64,000 bases of DNA from CAYMDS01 sp964653195 (GCA_964653195.1 CAZZCX010000002.1:1-64000); one strand, 5' to 3'; shown: positions 45,187 to 52,827, counted from the stretch's first letter. Translations and numbers: made by a program. Notes: generated by a model not told the origin, from the sequence alone.

Positions 45187-46176
45187 ATGAATAATTATGA
45201 ACATCCATTAAGCTGGCAAGCGCTGGGGAGAGTAGTGACAACAGGTCTCATAATTTTATTTGTATGGAAAACTTTTAATATTCTTATCCTTATCCTAGTT
45301 TCCATTATGCTTGCTGCAGCGCTCAATCCGCTTGTCATGAAGCTAAATCGAAAGTTTCCACTAATAATTTCAACGCTGCTTGTAGTATTCATACTTCTTG
45401 TACCATTTATCACTCTTGGTGTGATTGCTATTCCAACTTTTATTCGTGAATTTCCCGCTCTACTCAAAACCTTAAGCGGTATTGTGAATAATTCACCTTT
45501 AATTCCTTCATCTATTCGTGATATTGACTTTGCCCAATATGCACAAGATGCCGGAAGCTACGTGTTGCAATCTACAACGATTGCAACAAATGTCATAACT
45601 TCTATTTTTACCCTTATTTTTTTGACGTTCTATTTTATTTTTGATGCAAATCGAATACAATCGCTTCTTCTTTCAATATTTCCAAAAAGTAAACATAAAA
45701 AAATTACAATTCTACTTGCAGAATTGGGACAGCTTAACGGCCTGTATATTCGAGGGAATCTAATTATTTCCCTAATTTGCGGCGTCACTATTTTTATAGG
45801 CTTGACTCTACTTCAGATTCCTTTTGCAGCACCTTTGGCGATCTTTACAGCTATCATGAATTTGCTGCCATTGGTCGGTGCGGCTATTGGCATGATACCA
45901 GCAGTCATCATAGCAATCACAATATCACCTATAACAGCTCTTCTGGTTGCAGCTCTGTATCTCATCTATCAACAGGTCGAAAGTGCTATCCTTGCCCCAA
46001 CAATTTACAATAAAGCGCTCAATCTTTCACCGGCGTTAAGTTTTCTTGCTGTAATTGTAGGCGTCGGATTATTTGGTATAGTAGGTGCATTTTTAGCTCT
46101 TCCTATTGCTGCCAGTATGCCTGTAATTATTAAATTTGTTCGAGAGGACATGCAGAAAAATGAACATGGTGCTTAA
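45187..46176 (+). CDS. AI-2E transporter family (UPF0118) permease
   Basis: A 329-residue polytopic protein of the AI-2E/TqsA/PerM family (PF01594). Two N-terminal membrane segments with LAAALNPLVMKL and a following LPFITLG-type helix lead to a soluble loop (residues ~90-130), then paired helices with LNGLYIRGNLIISLICG, AAPLAIFTAIMNLLPLVGA and ESAILAPTIYNKALNLSP, all characteristic of the family. Some members export autoinducer-2; others are Na+/H+ antiporters, so substrate is open. It is a single-gene unit with its own promoter, followed by the tRNA/GIY-YIG locus. Confidence 0.9.
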   Translation: MNNYEHPLSWQALGRVVTTGLIILFVWKTFNILILILVSIMLAAALNPLVMKLNRKFPLIISTLLVVFILLVPFITLGVIAIPTFIREFPALLKTLSGIVNNSPLIPSSIRDIDFAQYAQDAGSYVLQSTTIATNVITSIFTLIFLTFYFIFDANRIQSLLLSIFPKSKHKKITILLAELGQLNGLYIRGNLIISLICGVTIFIGLTLLQIPFAAPLAIFTAIMNLLPLVGAAIGMIPAVIIAITISPITALLVAALYLIYQQVESAILAPTIYNKALNLSPALSFLAVIVGVGLFGIVGAFLALPIAASMPVIIKFVREDMQKNEHGA

Positions 46177-46226
46177 TAAATCGTTGATTATTTTCTGCTT
46201 TCAACTTAATTATATTGATTTATAGT

Positions 46227-46255
46227 TTGTTTCTCAGCCTCAAATAAGGTAAAAT
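46227..46255 (+). promoter_or_regulatory. Promoter upstream of the tRNA-like fragment and GIY-YIG gene
   Basis: TTGTTT at 46227-46232 and TAAAAT at 46250-46255, spacer 17 bases. The expected start of transcription, 7-9 bases after the -10 box, falls at about 46263-46264, exactly where GGCCCCATCGT, the copy of the tRNA-Glu 5' end, begins. It therefore looks like the original promoter of the tRNA gene. Confidence 0.65.
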
Positions 46256-46263
46256 ATTCACAA

Positions 46264-46337
46264 GGCCCCATCGTTCCCGACGAATTTCATTCGTGCGGGA
46301 TCCCGATGGAAACTACCATCGGGGCTAGTGGTCTAAG
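46264..46337 (+). pseudogene. Broken copy of the tRNA-Glu 5' half, interrupted by a palindromic insert
   Basis: 46264-46274 (GGCCCCATCGT) is identical to the first 11 bases of the tRNA-Glu gene at 46581. After an insert of about 51 bases, 46325-46337 reads CTAGTGGTCTAAG and matches tRNA positions 46592-46604 (CTAGTGGCCTAGG) at 11 of 13 bases. Joined without the insert, the two pieces give the acceptor 5' strand and D-arm of tRNA-Glu. The copy ends just before the ATG of the GIY-YIG gene. It lacks anticodon and T arms and cannot be functional. Confidence 0.75.
46274..46324. repeat. Small palindromic insert with two hairpins
   Basis: Hairpin 1 pairs 46275-46285 with 46289-46300 (loop TTC, one bulged G). 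Hairpin 2 pairs CCCGATGG (46302-46309) with CCATCGGG (46316-46323), loop AAACTA. CCATCG occurs both just before the insert (46268-46273) and at its end (46316-46321), as a possible target-site duplication. The 5' CCATCG can also pair with CGATGG at 46304-46309, giving a second, mutually exclusive fold. Confidence 0.75.
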
Positions 46338-46340
46338 CAT

Positions 46341-46595
46341 ATGTTTGCAATGTATATCTTGCAAAGCCAGAAAGACAGTAGTTACTATATCGGTAGTACT
46401 AGTAACATGGAGAAAAGGTTAATTAAGCATAATAGGGGTGGATCAAGATATACTAAAAGCAAAATTCCTTGGGTTATAGCTTATAAAGAGATGTATAATA
46501 CAATTTCTGAGGCTAAAAAAAGAGAATATTATATAAAATCTTTAAAAAGTAAAATTGCTATAGCAAAATTAATTAATAATGGCCCCATCGTCTAG
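46341..46595 (+). CDS. GIY-YIG endonuclease domain protein (UPF0213-like)
   Basis: An 84-residue single-domain protein. MYILQSQKDSSYYIGST holds the Y-I-L / Y-I-G motif, R-x-x-x-H-N follows, then SRYTKSKIPW with the conserved Y-T, and EAKKREYYIKS with the catalytic Glu. Small GIY-YIG proteins of this kind are common in CPR and Bacteroidetes; some are nucleases with unclear roles, and related domains occur in homing endonucleases. The last codons (GGC CCC ATC GTC TAG, giving G-P-I-V) lie inside the tRNA-Glu gene, so the end of the protein is encoded by tRNA sequence. No ribosome binding site is visible. Confidence 0.85.
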   Translation: MFAMYILQSQKDSSYYIGSTSNMEKRLIKHNRGGSRYTKSKIPWVIAYKEMYNTISEAKKREYYIKSLKSKIAIAKLINNGPIV

Positions 46596-46653
46596 TGGCC
46601 TAGGACGCCAGGTTCTCATCCTGGAAACCGGGATTCGACTTCCCGTGGGGTCA
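46581..46653 (+). tRNA. tRNA-Glu (anticodon CTC)
   Basis: A 73-base cloverleaf. The acceptor stem GGCCCCA pairs with TGGGGTC (one G-T pair), discriminator A at 46653. D-arm GTCT/GGAC, anticodon stem CCAGG/CCTGG with loop TTCTCAT (anticodon CTC, 46615-46617), T-arm CGGGA/TCCCG with loop TTCGACT. CCA is not encoded (CCG follows). Its first 15 bases are shared with the end of the GIY-YIG gene. No convincing promoter lies just upstream, so it is probably co-transcribed with that gene from 46227-46255 and released by RNase P. Confidence 0.97.
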
Positions 46654-46697
46654 CCGAGCTCAGCTCGGTGATAGCAAGCTCAACTTGCTCACCGAAA
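46652..46697 (+). terminator. Overlapping alternative hairpins after tRNA-Glu
   Basis: Stem A pairs CACCGAGCT (46652-46660) with AGCTCGGTG (46662-46670). Stem B pairs CGGTGA (46666-46671) with TCACCG (46689-46694) and GCAAG (46674-46678) with CTTGC (46684-46688). Bases 46666-46670 are used by both, so only one can form at a time. Stem B is followed by AAATTTT, a weak terminator tail. Stem A includes the last two bases of the tRNA. Confidence 0.6.
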
Positions 46698-47132
46698 TTT
46701 TGGCTATGTTCGAATAAGTACTTTTACTTGCTCATTCTCTACTATCCACCCAATTTTTGATATTCTAAAGTAAGTGTATTATATCTATATTCTATTTTCT
46801 GAAAAAGATAAGTAACTTTATTCAGGTTATACTAAAGATTTTTGTTCTTGATTTAAAGCTCACAAAAGAGACTTCGTGAAGGCAACATAGCATAGTGAGC
46901 CTTTAAAATTAATATAATACGAGGTATACTCCGTAAACGCTAATGCGAGACAAAGAGGATAATATTTAAAGGGTGATAACTGAAGAGGAAAATTGAAAAT
47001 ACAATAACATACTATTCTTAGAAAGTTAGATTACATAGCTTTAGAGAAAGATACTAACTCAGGGTTTCTAGCTACTCGTAGCTCTAAAAAAAGAGAAGTG
47101 TAGTCCCTCACACTAAATAAATAATAGTTCAA
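46698..47132. other. 435-base gene-free region with possible structured RNA
   Basis: No open reading frame of useful size on either strand. Hairpins are visible on the plus strand: AAAGCTCAC (46856-46864) with GTGAGCCTTT (46895-46904), enclosing CTTCGTGAAG; CGCTAATGCG (46938-46947); and AGCTACTCGTAGCT (47070-47083), which is enclosed by AGGG (47061-47064) and CCCT (47105-47108). I do not recognise RNase P RNA, tmRNA, SRP RNA or 6S RNA here. Confidence 0.4.
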
Positions 47133-47798
47133 TCATATACAAATAAATTTTTCGATTTCATCCATTACAATATTACTTTCCTCCTCAGAATGTCTAAAAC
47201 TATGTCCCATATTAGGCTGTCTGACCACATAAGGCTTATTGGCATTTGCAACAATTCTTTCCGTATCCTGAGGAAGAACACTCTTATCATCTAAAGCGAT
47301 AAATATCATAATGGGTTTATTTATATTAGCTACTTCTTCTACCGCCGAGTACGTAAGTCCATCCTGAACAAACGAATAGGGGACTTCGAAAGATCTGAAT
47401 TGTTCTGGATTATTAGGAAGTTCCCTCTTAGAATATCTTGGCCTATCTTTTTCCCATCGTAATGATGGTCCGATTCTATCAGGAGGAGGACACAAGGCAA
47501 CTATTTTAGTTACTTCTTTAATCCGGCTCCCGGCGATAATAGCAATAAAACCACCTAAGCTGTGACCTATTAATACAATTTCTTTAGGGTTTTTTTTGTT
47601 ATATATGTCGACTTTATCGTGTACATGCTTAATATAGTTAGTTATAGAGTAATTACCTACATTTCCATTTTCCCAAAGATGACATGGATCTAATCTCTCA
47701 ACACTAAACTCAAGCTCACGCAATCTATCTTCAAATATTTTCAAATGTAGATAATCCGGTGAGTCTAAATATCCAGGTAGTAATAATGCTAATTTCAT
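47133..47798 (-). CDS. Alpha/beta hydrolase (serine hydrolase, YdeN/RBBP9-like)
   Basis: A 221-residue hydrolase. ALLLPGYLDSPD forms the oxyanion-side loop, IGHSLGGFIAI is the nucleophile elbow with catalytic Ser, FIALDDKSVLP carries the Asp and MGHSFRHSEE the catalytic His. It is probably cytoplasmic, since no signal peptide is seen. The substrate is unknown; the family includes esterases and small-molecule hydrolases. A TATAAT box lies 6 bases before the ATG, implying its own leaderless transcript. Confidence 0.87.
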   Translation of the reverse strand: MKLALLLPGYLDSPDYLHLKIFEDRLRELEFSVERLDPCHLWENGNVGNYSITNYIKHVHDKVDIYNKKNPKEIVLIGHSLGGFIAIIAGSRIKEVTKIVALCPPPDRIGPSLRWEKDRPRYSKRELPNNPEQFRSFEVPYSFVQDGLTYSAVEEVANINKPIMIFIALDDKSVLPQDTERIVANANKPYVVRQPNMGHSFRHSEEESNIVMDEIEKFICI

Positions 47799-47804
47799 AT
47801 AAAG

Positions 47805-47810
47805 ATTATA
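47805..47810 (-). promoter_or_regulatory. -10 box of the hydrolase gene, leaderless type
   Basis: TATAAT on the minus strand 6 bases before the ATG at 47798; no ribosome binding site in the space between, -35 weak. Confidence 0.6.
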
Positions 47811-47835
47811 TCACCGATTATTTAGCTTTTAATAT

Positions 47836-47952
47836 TCAATTATATAGGGATACATTAAATATGCTCCTCCGATGTCGTAAATCCTTTACAAATATATTTA
47901 ATTCAGCGTCAAGAAGAAAATCTGGGTCATATTCATTAATGGTCTTATGCAT
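47836..47952 (-). CDS. Possible 38-residue small protein
   Basis: A short frame between the MFS and hydrolase genes on the same strand, starting MHKTINEYDPDFLLDAELN and ending in a basic/aromatic stretch. Its composition (acidic helix then basic residues) looks protein-like and the frame is closed upstream by a TAA. It has no ribosome binding site or clear -10 box at the right distance. It could be a gene remnant or a chance frame. Confidence 0.25.
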   Translation of the reverse strand: MHKTINEYDPDFLLDAELNIFVKDLRHRRSIFNVSLYN

Positions 47953-47993
47953 AACTCGTGTCGTAGATACCGTTGGAAGTTAAATAATATTTA

Positions 47994-49238
47994 TTACAAA
48001 TCCGTAGATGCTTCAGGCATACGTAAGTCATTTTCTGGTTCTTCTTTTACTAAACTTATCTTTGTATCAGCTTTTTTTAAAGATAAATATAAAAATACAG
48101 CCAAAACGATAAGCACAGACCATGTAATTAAGAAGTACTCTAGTTTACTTTGTGTATTCAGGTAGCCAATAATTGGCGCTAGCACGACATAAGGTAAAGT
48201 TCTTAAGAAAGACGCCACCGATAAAACCGTTGCCCGATTAGACTCTTCAGTACGATAATTTATAACCTCACTCATAAAAGGATGAAGCACATGTTCACCT
48301 GTATATAAAGCAAGTATTACAAAATAACCCCAAATACCTATATCTGCTAGAGACAAAATTAAACCTATTCCGGCTAAAACTGATATCAAAACAAGTACTA
48401 ACTTTTCACTTAAACTCTCTGCATGCCTATGCATAAAAGCTAAAATAATTACAGTTATTAGACTGCAAGACGCAATTACAAAGGAACCTGCAACAGTACT
48501 AAAATGAAAACGGTCTAATAAAACTAATCTTAAAAGACCCCAACCCGCAGTATAAAATAAGCCCTGTACTGAGATAATTAAGGGGACATAAAGAAATAGT
48601 TTTTTCTTTCTGAATTCCAAAAACCCCGACTTAATGCTAATTAAGTGTTCTCTTAGTTCTGTTACTATTTTTTGTTTTTTTGTCATTTTACGATTTTCCT
48701 TGATAGGCCAGATGATTAATGCTGAACTTACTAAAGAAAATCCAGTTAATATCCAAGGCAACCTAGGTTCGATATTGTAAAGCCACCCTCCTATAATAAC
48801 AGCAGACATCGAACCTATTAGAGCTATTTGTGAACCTTTAGTAACTAACTTTCTCCAATCTAAAGACTTGAATTGAAGCTTATTAAAGAACAAAGCTTCA
48901 TCTGCCCCAGAAACGAAAGATACACCTATCATCATTGTTGCTTGACCAACCATAAATGGCATTAAATTACTTCCAAATGCCTGTATAAGTAGACCACTCC
49001 CCGCTAATATTTGCCCTAATTTAGCCATCTTATCTCTACCAAACTTATCAGCTAGTACCCCAGATGGAACTTCCGCAATTAAACCAATTGCAAAAGCAAG
49101 ACCATCTAATATCCCAACCTCACTATCTGTTATAAATAACCTGTAAAAATAGAGCCAAATAGCTCCTACAAACCAAAGGTTAGTTAAAAATTTGTAAATA
49201 AGATACTTGCGTGAAATCCACTTTTGACTACTGTTCAT
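47994..49238 (-). CDS. Major facilitator superfamily transporter
   Basis: A 414-residue permease. I choose ATG 49238 over the TTG at 49295 because the promoter -10 box (49267-49272) lies between them. EVPSGVLADKFGRDKM is the MFS motif A between helices 2 and 3 (G-x-L-A-D-x-x-G-R-D), and twelve hydrophobic segments fit the sequence. A basic segment (NRKMTKKQKIVTELRE) is the central cytoplasmic loop. The substrate is unknown; relatives are annotated as drug or sugar efflux proteins. It is a single-gene unit, upstream of the hydrolase gene on the same strand with 195 bases between. Confidence 0.88.
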   Translation of the reverse strand: MNSSQKWISRKYLIYKFLTNLWFVGAIWLYFYRLFITDSEVGILDGLAFAIGLIAEVPSGVLADKFGRDKMAKLGQILAGSGLLIQAFGSNLMPFMVGQATMMIGVSFVSGADEALFFNKLQFKSLDWRKLVTKGSQIALIGSMSAVIIGGWLYNIEPRLPWILTGFSLVSSALIIWPIKENRKMTKKQKIVTELREHLISIKSGFLEFRKKKLFLYVPLIISVQGLFYTAGWGLLRLVLLDRFHFSTVAGSFVIASCSLITVIILAFMHRHAESLSEKLVLVLISVLAGIGLILSLADIGIWGYFVILALYTGEHVLHPFMSEVINYRTEESNRATVLSVASFLRTLPYVVLAPIIGYLNTQSKLEYFLITWSVLIVLAVFLYLSLKKADTKISLVKEEPENDLRMPEASTDL

Positions 49239-49266
49239 ATATGAAATATTCGCTTTTAATACTTGA

Positions 49267-49295
49267 ATTATAGTTTTTACTTTAAAACTAATCAA
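49267..49295 (-). promoter_or_regulatory. Promoter of the MFS transporter gene
   Basis: On the minus strand TTGATT (49290-49295), a 17-base spacer, then TATAAT (49267-49272). The ATG at 49238 is 28 bases past the -10 box, giving a leader of about 21 bases without a ribosome binding site. The position rules out translation from the TTG at 49295. Confidence 0.75.
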
Positions 49296-49354
49296 TTAAA
49301 ATCCAAGCTCATACGCCACAAATATAATGAATAAGTACAAATTAATGTAAATTT

Positions 49355-49511
49355 ATGTCTTAAATTGATTGGATTTATACTCAAGGTGATATGCAGAGGA
49401 CTAAGTATAGGCAAACAAAACTAATTACTCTCAGAAATGAAGGTTATACATACCAATAAGGTTATTTAGCGTTTGTTCGGAATTGGTATAGTTAGAGTTG
49501 CTAACTTATAG
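49355..49511 (+). pseudogene. Decayed helix-turn-helix gene fragment
   Basis: In one frame 49364-49456 reads IDWIYTQGDMQRTKYRQ then TKLITLRNEGYTYQ before a stop at 49457. Shifted by one base, 49470-49508 reads RLFGIGIVRVANL. Together they resemble the pattern LR-x-x-G-(Y/M)-TYQEIG-x-LFGISR-x-RV of small HTH (sigma-70 region 4-like) proteins, with a frameshift and loss of EIG. ATG TCT TAA precedes it at 49355, adding a nonsense codon. It is probably a dead gene. Confidence 0.35.
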
Positions 49512-49522
49512 CTTTATACAAA

Positions 49523-50056
49523 TTAAGTCAATTTACGAATTACAATTTGTATGGCATTTGAAGTCATAGCATCACTAATCTCCCCCTTATCTATCATACC
49601 TAGTGCTTCAGAAAAGCTTACATATTTGTACTCTACAATATCTTCGCTAAATTCAGAATTGGTATATGTAAGTACTACTTCTTCAATTTTAGAGTAAAAA
49701 ATTGTAACCTTCTCTGTATTCAGGCTGTTAAGTGAATGAAATATACCAATTTTATAGAACTCTTCTGCTATTATCCCGGTTTCCTCGTTTAATTCTCTCT
49801 TTGCGGCATCAGTTGTAGTCTCACCTTTGTCTATTCCTCCACCTGGTATTTCCCAGGAGTACTCATTGATTACATATCGATATTGCTTTATGAGAAGAAT
49901 TTTATTTTCTTTAGTCACAGCTACAATACCTACACCGTCTGTTCGATCTATCCATGTTTGAGTACCTTTCATTCCATTTGGATACTCAATTTCATCTTGA
50001 TAAAAAGACAACCATTCATCCTTATAAATCTTTGTGTGTTTTAATTTCTTAAACAT
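49523..50056 (-). CDS. NUDIX hydrolase, ADP-ribose pyrophosphatase-like
   Basis: A 177-residue protein with the NUDIX box GGIDKGETTTDAAKREL followed by NEETGI (G-x5-E-x7-R-E-x2-E-E-x-G), preceded by YSWEIPGGG. The N-terminal strand with YPNGMKGTQTWIDR fits the ADP-ribose/NDP-sugar pyrophosphatase subgroup, which hydrolyses nucleoside diphosphate linked to X in the cytoplasm. The ATG at 50056 has no ribosome binding site. It is divergently arranged with the DUF2079 gene (254 bases between). Substrate cannot be set from sequence. Confidence 0.88.
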   Translation of the reverse strand: MFKKLKHTKIYKDEWLSFYQDEIEYPNGMKGTQTWIDRTDGVGIVAVTKENKILLIKQYRYVINEYSWEIPGGGIDKGETTTDAAKRELNEETGIIAEEFYKIGIFHSLNSLNTEKVTIFYSKIEEVVLTYTNSEFSEDIVEYKYVSFSEALGMIDKGEISDAMTSNAIQIVIRKLT

Positions 50057-50310
50057 AACTAAAAAATTATTCTTCTGATAACTTATGATATTATTTCTTT
50101 ATAGTATACTGCTTTATATATAATTTTGCCTGTTTCATTCATGTAAAAATACTTTTTAACTTACTAAGATAGAAAGAAATATACATACAAATAATAATTA
50201 GACCATTGAGAATTCAATAAGTTTCATAGAAAATCTAAATTTTCCTTACTTTTGGAAATTATCAGATTTTAAAAGCATAAGACAGTTACCTTTAAAAATC
50301 ACACTATTAA

Positions 50311-51789
50311 ATGATAACGATTAAAAAAACTAACAAACACAATATTATTTCCAGCTTAATACAACATAAGTTACCTGTCTTAATATGTTTTTTATTCTTC
50401 ACCGCATATTCTATCCTCTCTATAGTCCGCTTTCATCACTTTGGTGCATTTGGTTTCGATTTAGGACTAAGAAGTCAAACAGTTTGGGAATACAGCAGAT
50501 TTAAAGCGCCAATAACTACTATACACTTTTATCCTTTTAACAACATCCTTGCTGACCATTTAGAGCTTATTTATATCCCCATTTCACTTTCTTACTGGAT
50601 TTGGTCTGACCCGCGTATGTTACTTTTAATTGAAGCATTTTATGTATGCTTTTCTGGATTAGCTATTTATCTTTTGGCAAAAGAAAAAAGCCTCCATAAA
50701 CTAATTTGCCTGGGGCTAATTATAAGCTATTTGTCTTTTTATGGAGTTCAACATGCTATGTGGTTTGATGTACATAGCGCGAGTTTTGGAGCAGGATCTA
50801 TCGCGTGGTTTTTATACTTTTTAAACAAAAAAAATAAAAAGTGGATATTAATTTCATTCCTTTTAGCATTAGCTTCAAAAGAAAATATGGCTGCGCTTAC
50901 TTTATTCATATCGCTTGTATGGTATATATATAAAAAAGAAAAAATTGCATTATATTTAGGTTTATTTTCCGCCTTATATTTATTTTTTGTTTTTGGTTTA
51001 TATTTTCCAAATGTAACTTCTGATGGCTATAGGTATTCCAATGAAGGTGGGATTGCTTCAAATATATTTAATATCAATTCATTTTATGATAGCCCTGATA
51101 AAAAAAATGTAATATTTTACTCATTATTGTGGTTTGGGTTTATTCCTTTGCTTAATCCATTATTTTTAATTCCAGCTCTTGGTGACTTGTGGAATTATTT
51201 TGTAATAGCAAGCAATCTCACTGCATCGCATGGGTTATATATGCACTACAGGGTTACATTGGCTCCACTTTTAACCTGGGCAACTATTTTCACTATTAGC
51301 AGATATAAACGAATGAATAATCAATTTATAGGAATTTACCTATTTTTTTGTGCACTTTCATTACAATATTTTTTACATTTGCCACTGAGTTATCTTTCAA
51401 AAACATGGTTTTGGAATGAACCTTCAAGCATCAAACACATAAATCGAATAATTAGATACCTTCCAGAAAATGCATCAGTTGTTTCACAAAATAATATAAC
51501 TCCACATATTAGTAATCGGGAAAAAATATTTACTTTATGGCCAGAAATAAAAAATTTCTCCAATAATTCACCGTGCGGAAAAGAGAATTGTCAGTGGTTC
51601 AGGTGGGCCGGAGATCCTGAGTACCTTATAATAGACACATCAGTTAGTTGGGATAGCAGGCATCTTTTGATAAACAGAGAAGATTATATTCAAGGTATAA
51701 AGAATTTGGAAAGAGCTAAACTTATTTTTAGGTTCAAACAATCAGATAATGCCGTTTTGTATAAAATAAAGAGGAGTTCTAATTTATAA
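50311..51789 (+). CDS. DUF2079 polytopic membrane protein
   Basis: A 492-residue membrane protein with FGAFGFDLGLRSQTVWEY, ILADHLELIYIPISLSYW and the following helices of the DUF2079 family, a GT-C-like group of predicted membrane glycosyltransferases or lipid-sugar acceptor proteins without a defined activity. H-x-x-D and F-D-L-G in the first loop are the conserved acidic/polar positions. A soluble outer C-terminus has two cysteines (PCGKENC). It stands alone, away from the two glycan clusters, in the opposite direction. The start ATG is the first in frame; no ribosome binding site is seen. Confidence 0.85.
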   Translation: MITIKKTNKHNIISSLIQHKLPVLICFLFFTAYSILSIVRFHHFGAFGFDLGLRSQTVWEYSRFKAPITTIHFYPFNNILADHLELIYIPISLSYWIWSDPRMLLLIEAFYVCFSGLAIYLLAKEKSLHKLICLGLIISYLSFYGVQHAMWFDVHSASFGAGSIAWFLYFLNKKNKKWILISFLLALASKENMAALTLFISLVWYIYKKEKIALYLGLFSALYLFFVFGLYFPNVTSDGYRYSNEGGIASNIFNINSFYDSPDKKNVIFYSLLWFGFIPLLNPLFLIPALGDLWNYFVIASNLTASHGLYMHYRVTLAPLLTWATIFTISRYKRMNNQFIGIYLFFCALSLQYFLHLPLSYLSKTWFWNEPSSIKHINRIIRYLPENASVVSQNNITPHISNREKIFTLWPEIKNFSNNSPCGKENCQWFRWAGDPEYLIIDTSVSWDSRHLLINREDYIQGIKNLERAKLIFRFKQSDNAVLYKIKRSSNL

Positions 51790-51858
51790 TCAATTTATGT
51801 AGCAGATTAGCTTGAATAAGATAATAAATTAAAAACGTTTATTTATCGCTCCAATAAT

Positions 51859-52827
51859 TTAGTCTATTATTCTAATTCTTTTAAAATTCTTACCTTTCAA
51901 GCCTTCAATTTGAATATCTTCCCAAGTAAATGTTGCCTTTTCTAGTTGACGAGGAGTAAGCACTAACTCTGCGTAAGTATTATTTTCTTTTTTTAGAACA
52001 CCTACTGCAGCCCAGAATTTAGCCAATGATCGCTTTGTACTCCCAGTCACAACACAATCAGGATAAAAAGTAGGACATGTCCAAATAATATCCTCTGCAT
52101 CACAGTACTCCCGCAAAGTCTTTGTCTTGAAAATTGCTTGATGCTCTAATTCAACTTTCTCACGCCATAAAGGATCATCCGCTTGGCCTGGGGTCAATTT
52201 TACATTTAGTTCTGTAGCAGCTTTCATAACTTCAGTCAGAATTGGTAAATTACCGTTGTTTTCTCTCAAAACTTCACTTTTTGCAATCTCCATTTCAGCA
52301 TAATAAGATTCCGGATCTTCAAATAAATCATAATGTCTTGTATAATTCACTGATATATTCGAAGGTAAATAAGGCTCAATGAATCTAATTAAATCCTTGA
52401 AAGTATCGCTATATTTATCGGTTTCATGACGAGGAATATTATTCAAAGTCTGAACTGAAACATCCTGAGATAAGTATTCAAAAATAACACCAGGTTTATA
52501 AACGCTTGATATCAATCGTGCCCATTGCAGAAAATATGTAAGACTAAATAACTCTGCCCAATCAATTTCCGGCGCTTCTTCAAATCGCCAAAGCTTATTT
52601 CCTCCGAACATCTCAACAATTCTAATTGGTTTACTTTCTGAAACAGCGATATCAATGGCTTTTTTTGTCATATTTACACACAGTTCCGCGGGCTTAAGTT
52701 TGCGGAATTTTTTAGACATCACTTTAGAATAAACTGCGTTTTCAAGTGATATATCACCAGTTTCTATAAACGGAAGAGGCTCTTTAAGTGCCTCAATTGT
52801 CGTAATTATATATTCTTTAGCTGTCAT
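51859..52827 (-). CDS. Conserved-looking protein of unknown function
   Basis: A 322-residue soluble protein that I do not recognise. It has no signal peptide or membrane segment. Notable stretches are VEMFGGNKLWRFEEAPEIDW and FSLTYFLQWARLISSVYKPG in the first half and WTCPTFYPDCVVTGSTKRS near residue 255. The last is a cysteine-containing loop followed by TGSTKRS that could bind a phosphate or nucleotide (inference). The composition is mixed alpha/beta. It is transcribed alone on the minus strand, separated by 140 bases from the next gene. Confidence 0.65.
   Translation of the reverse strand: MTAKEYIITTIEALKEPLPFIETGDISLENAVYSKVMSKKFRKLKPAELCVNMTKKAIDIAVSESKPIRIVEMFGGNKLWRFEEAPEIDWAELFSLTYFLQWARLISSVYKPGVIFEYLSQDVSVQTLNNIPRHETDKYSDTFKDLIRFIEPYLPSNISVNYTRHYDLFEDPESYYAEMEIAKSEVLRENNGNLPILTEVMKAATELNVKLTPGQADDPLWREKVELEHQAIFKTKTLREYCDAEDIIWTCPTFYPDCVVTGSTKRSLAKFWAAVGVLKKENNTYAELVLTPRQLEKATFTWEDIQIEGLKGKNFKRIRIID

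Noticed and set aside
46920..47000. AGGGTGATAACTGAAGAGGAAAA recalls short conserved pieces of RNase P RNA.
   Set aside because: The conserved blocks are in the wrong order and the rest of the RNase P core is not found.
47061..47115. AAGTGTAGTCC resembles the S element (P7) of group I introns, and its complement contains GGGACTAC like the R element.
   Set aside because: The partner R or S strand, the P and Q elements and an intron-split exon are missing on both strands, and the nearby tRNA is uninterrupted.
49239..49295. N-terminal extension of the MFS protein from a TTG at 49295.
   Set aside because: The -10 box of the gene lies inside the extension.
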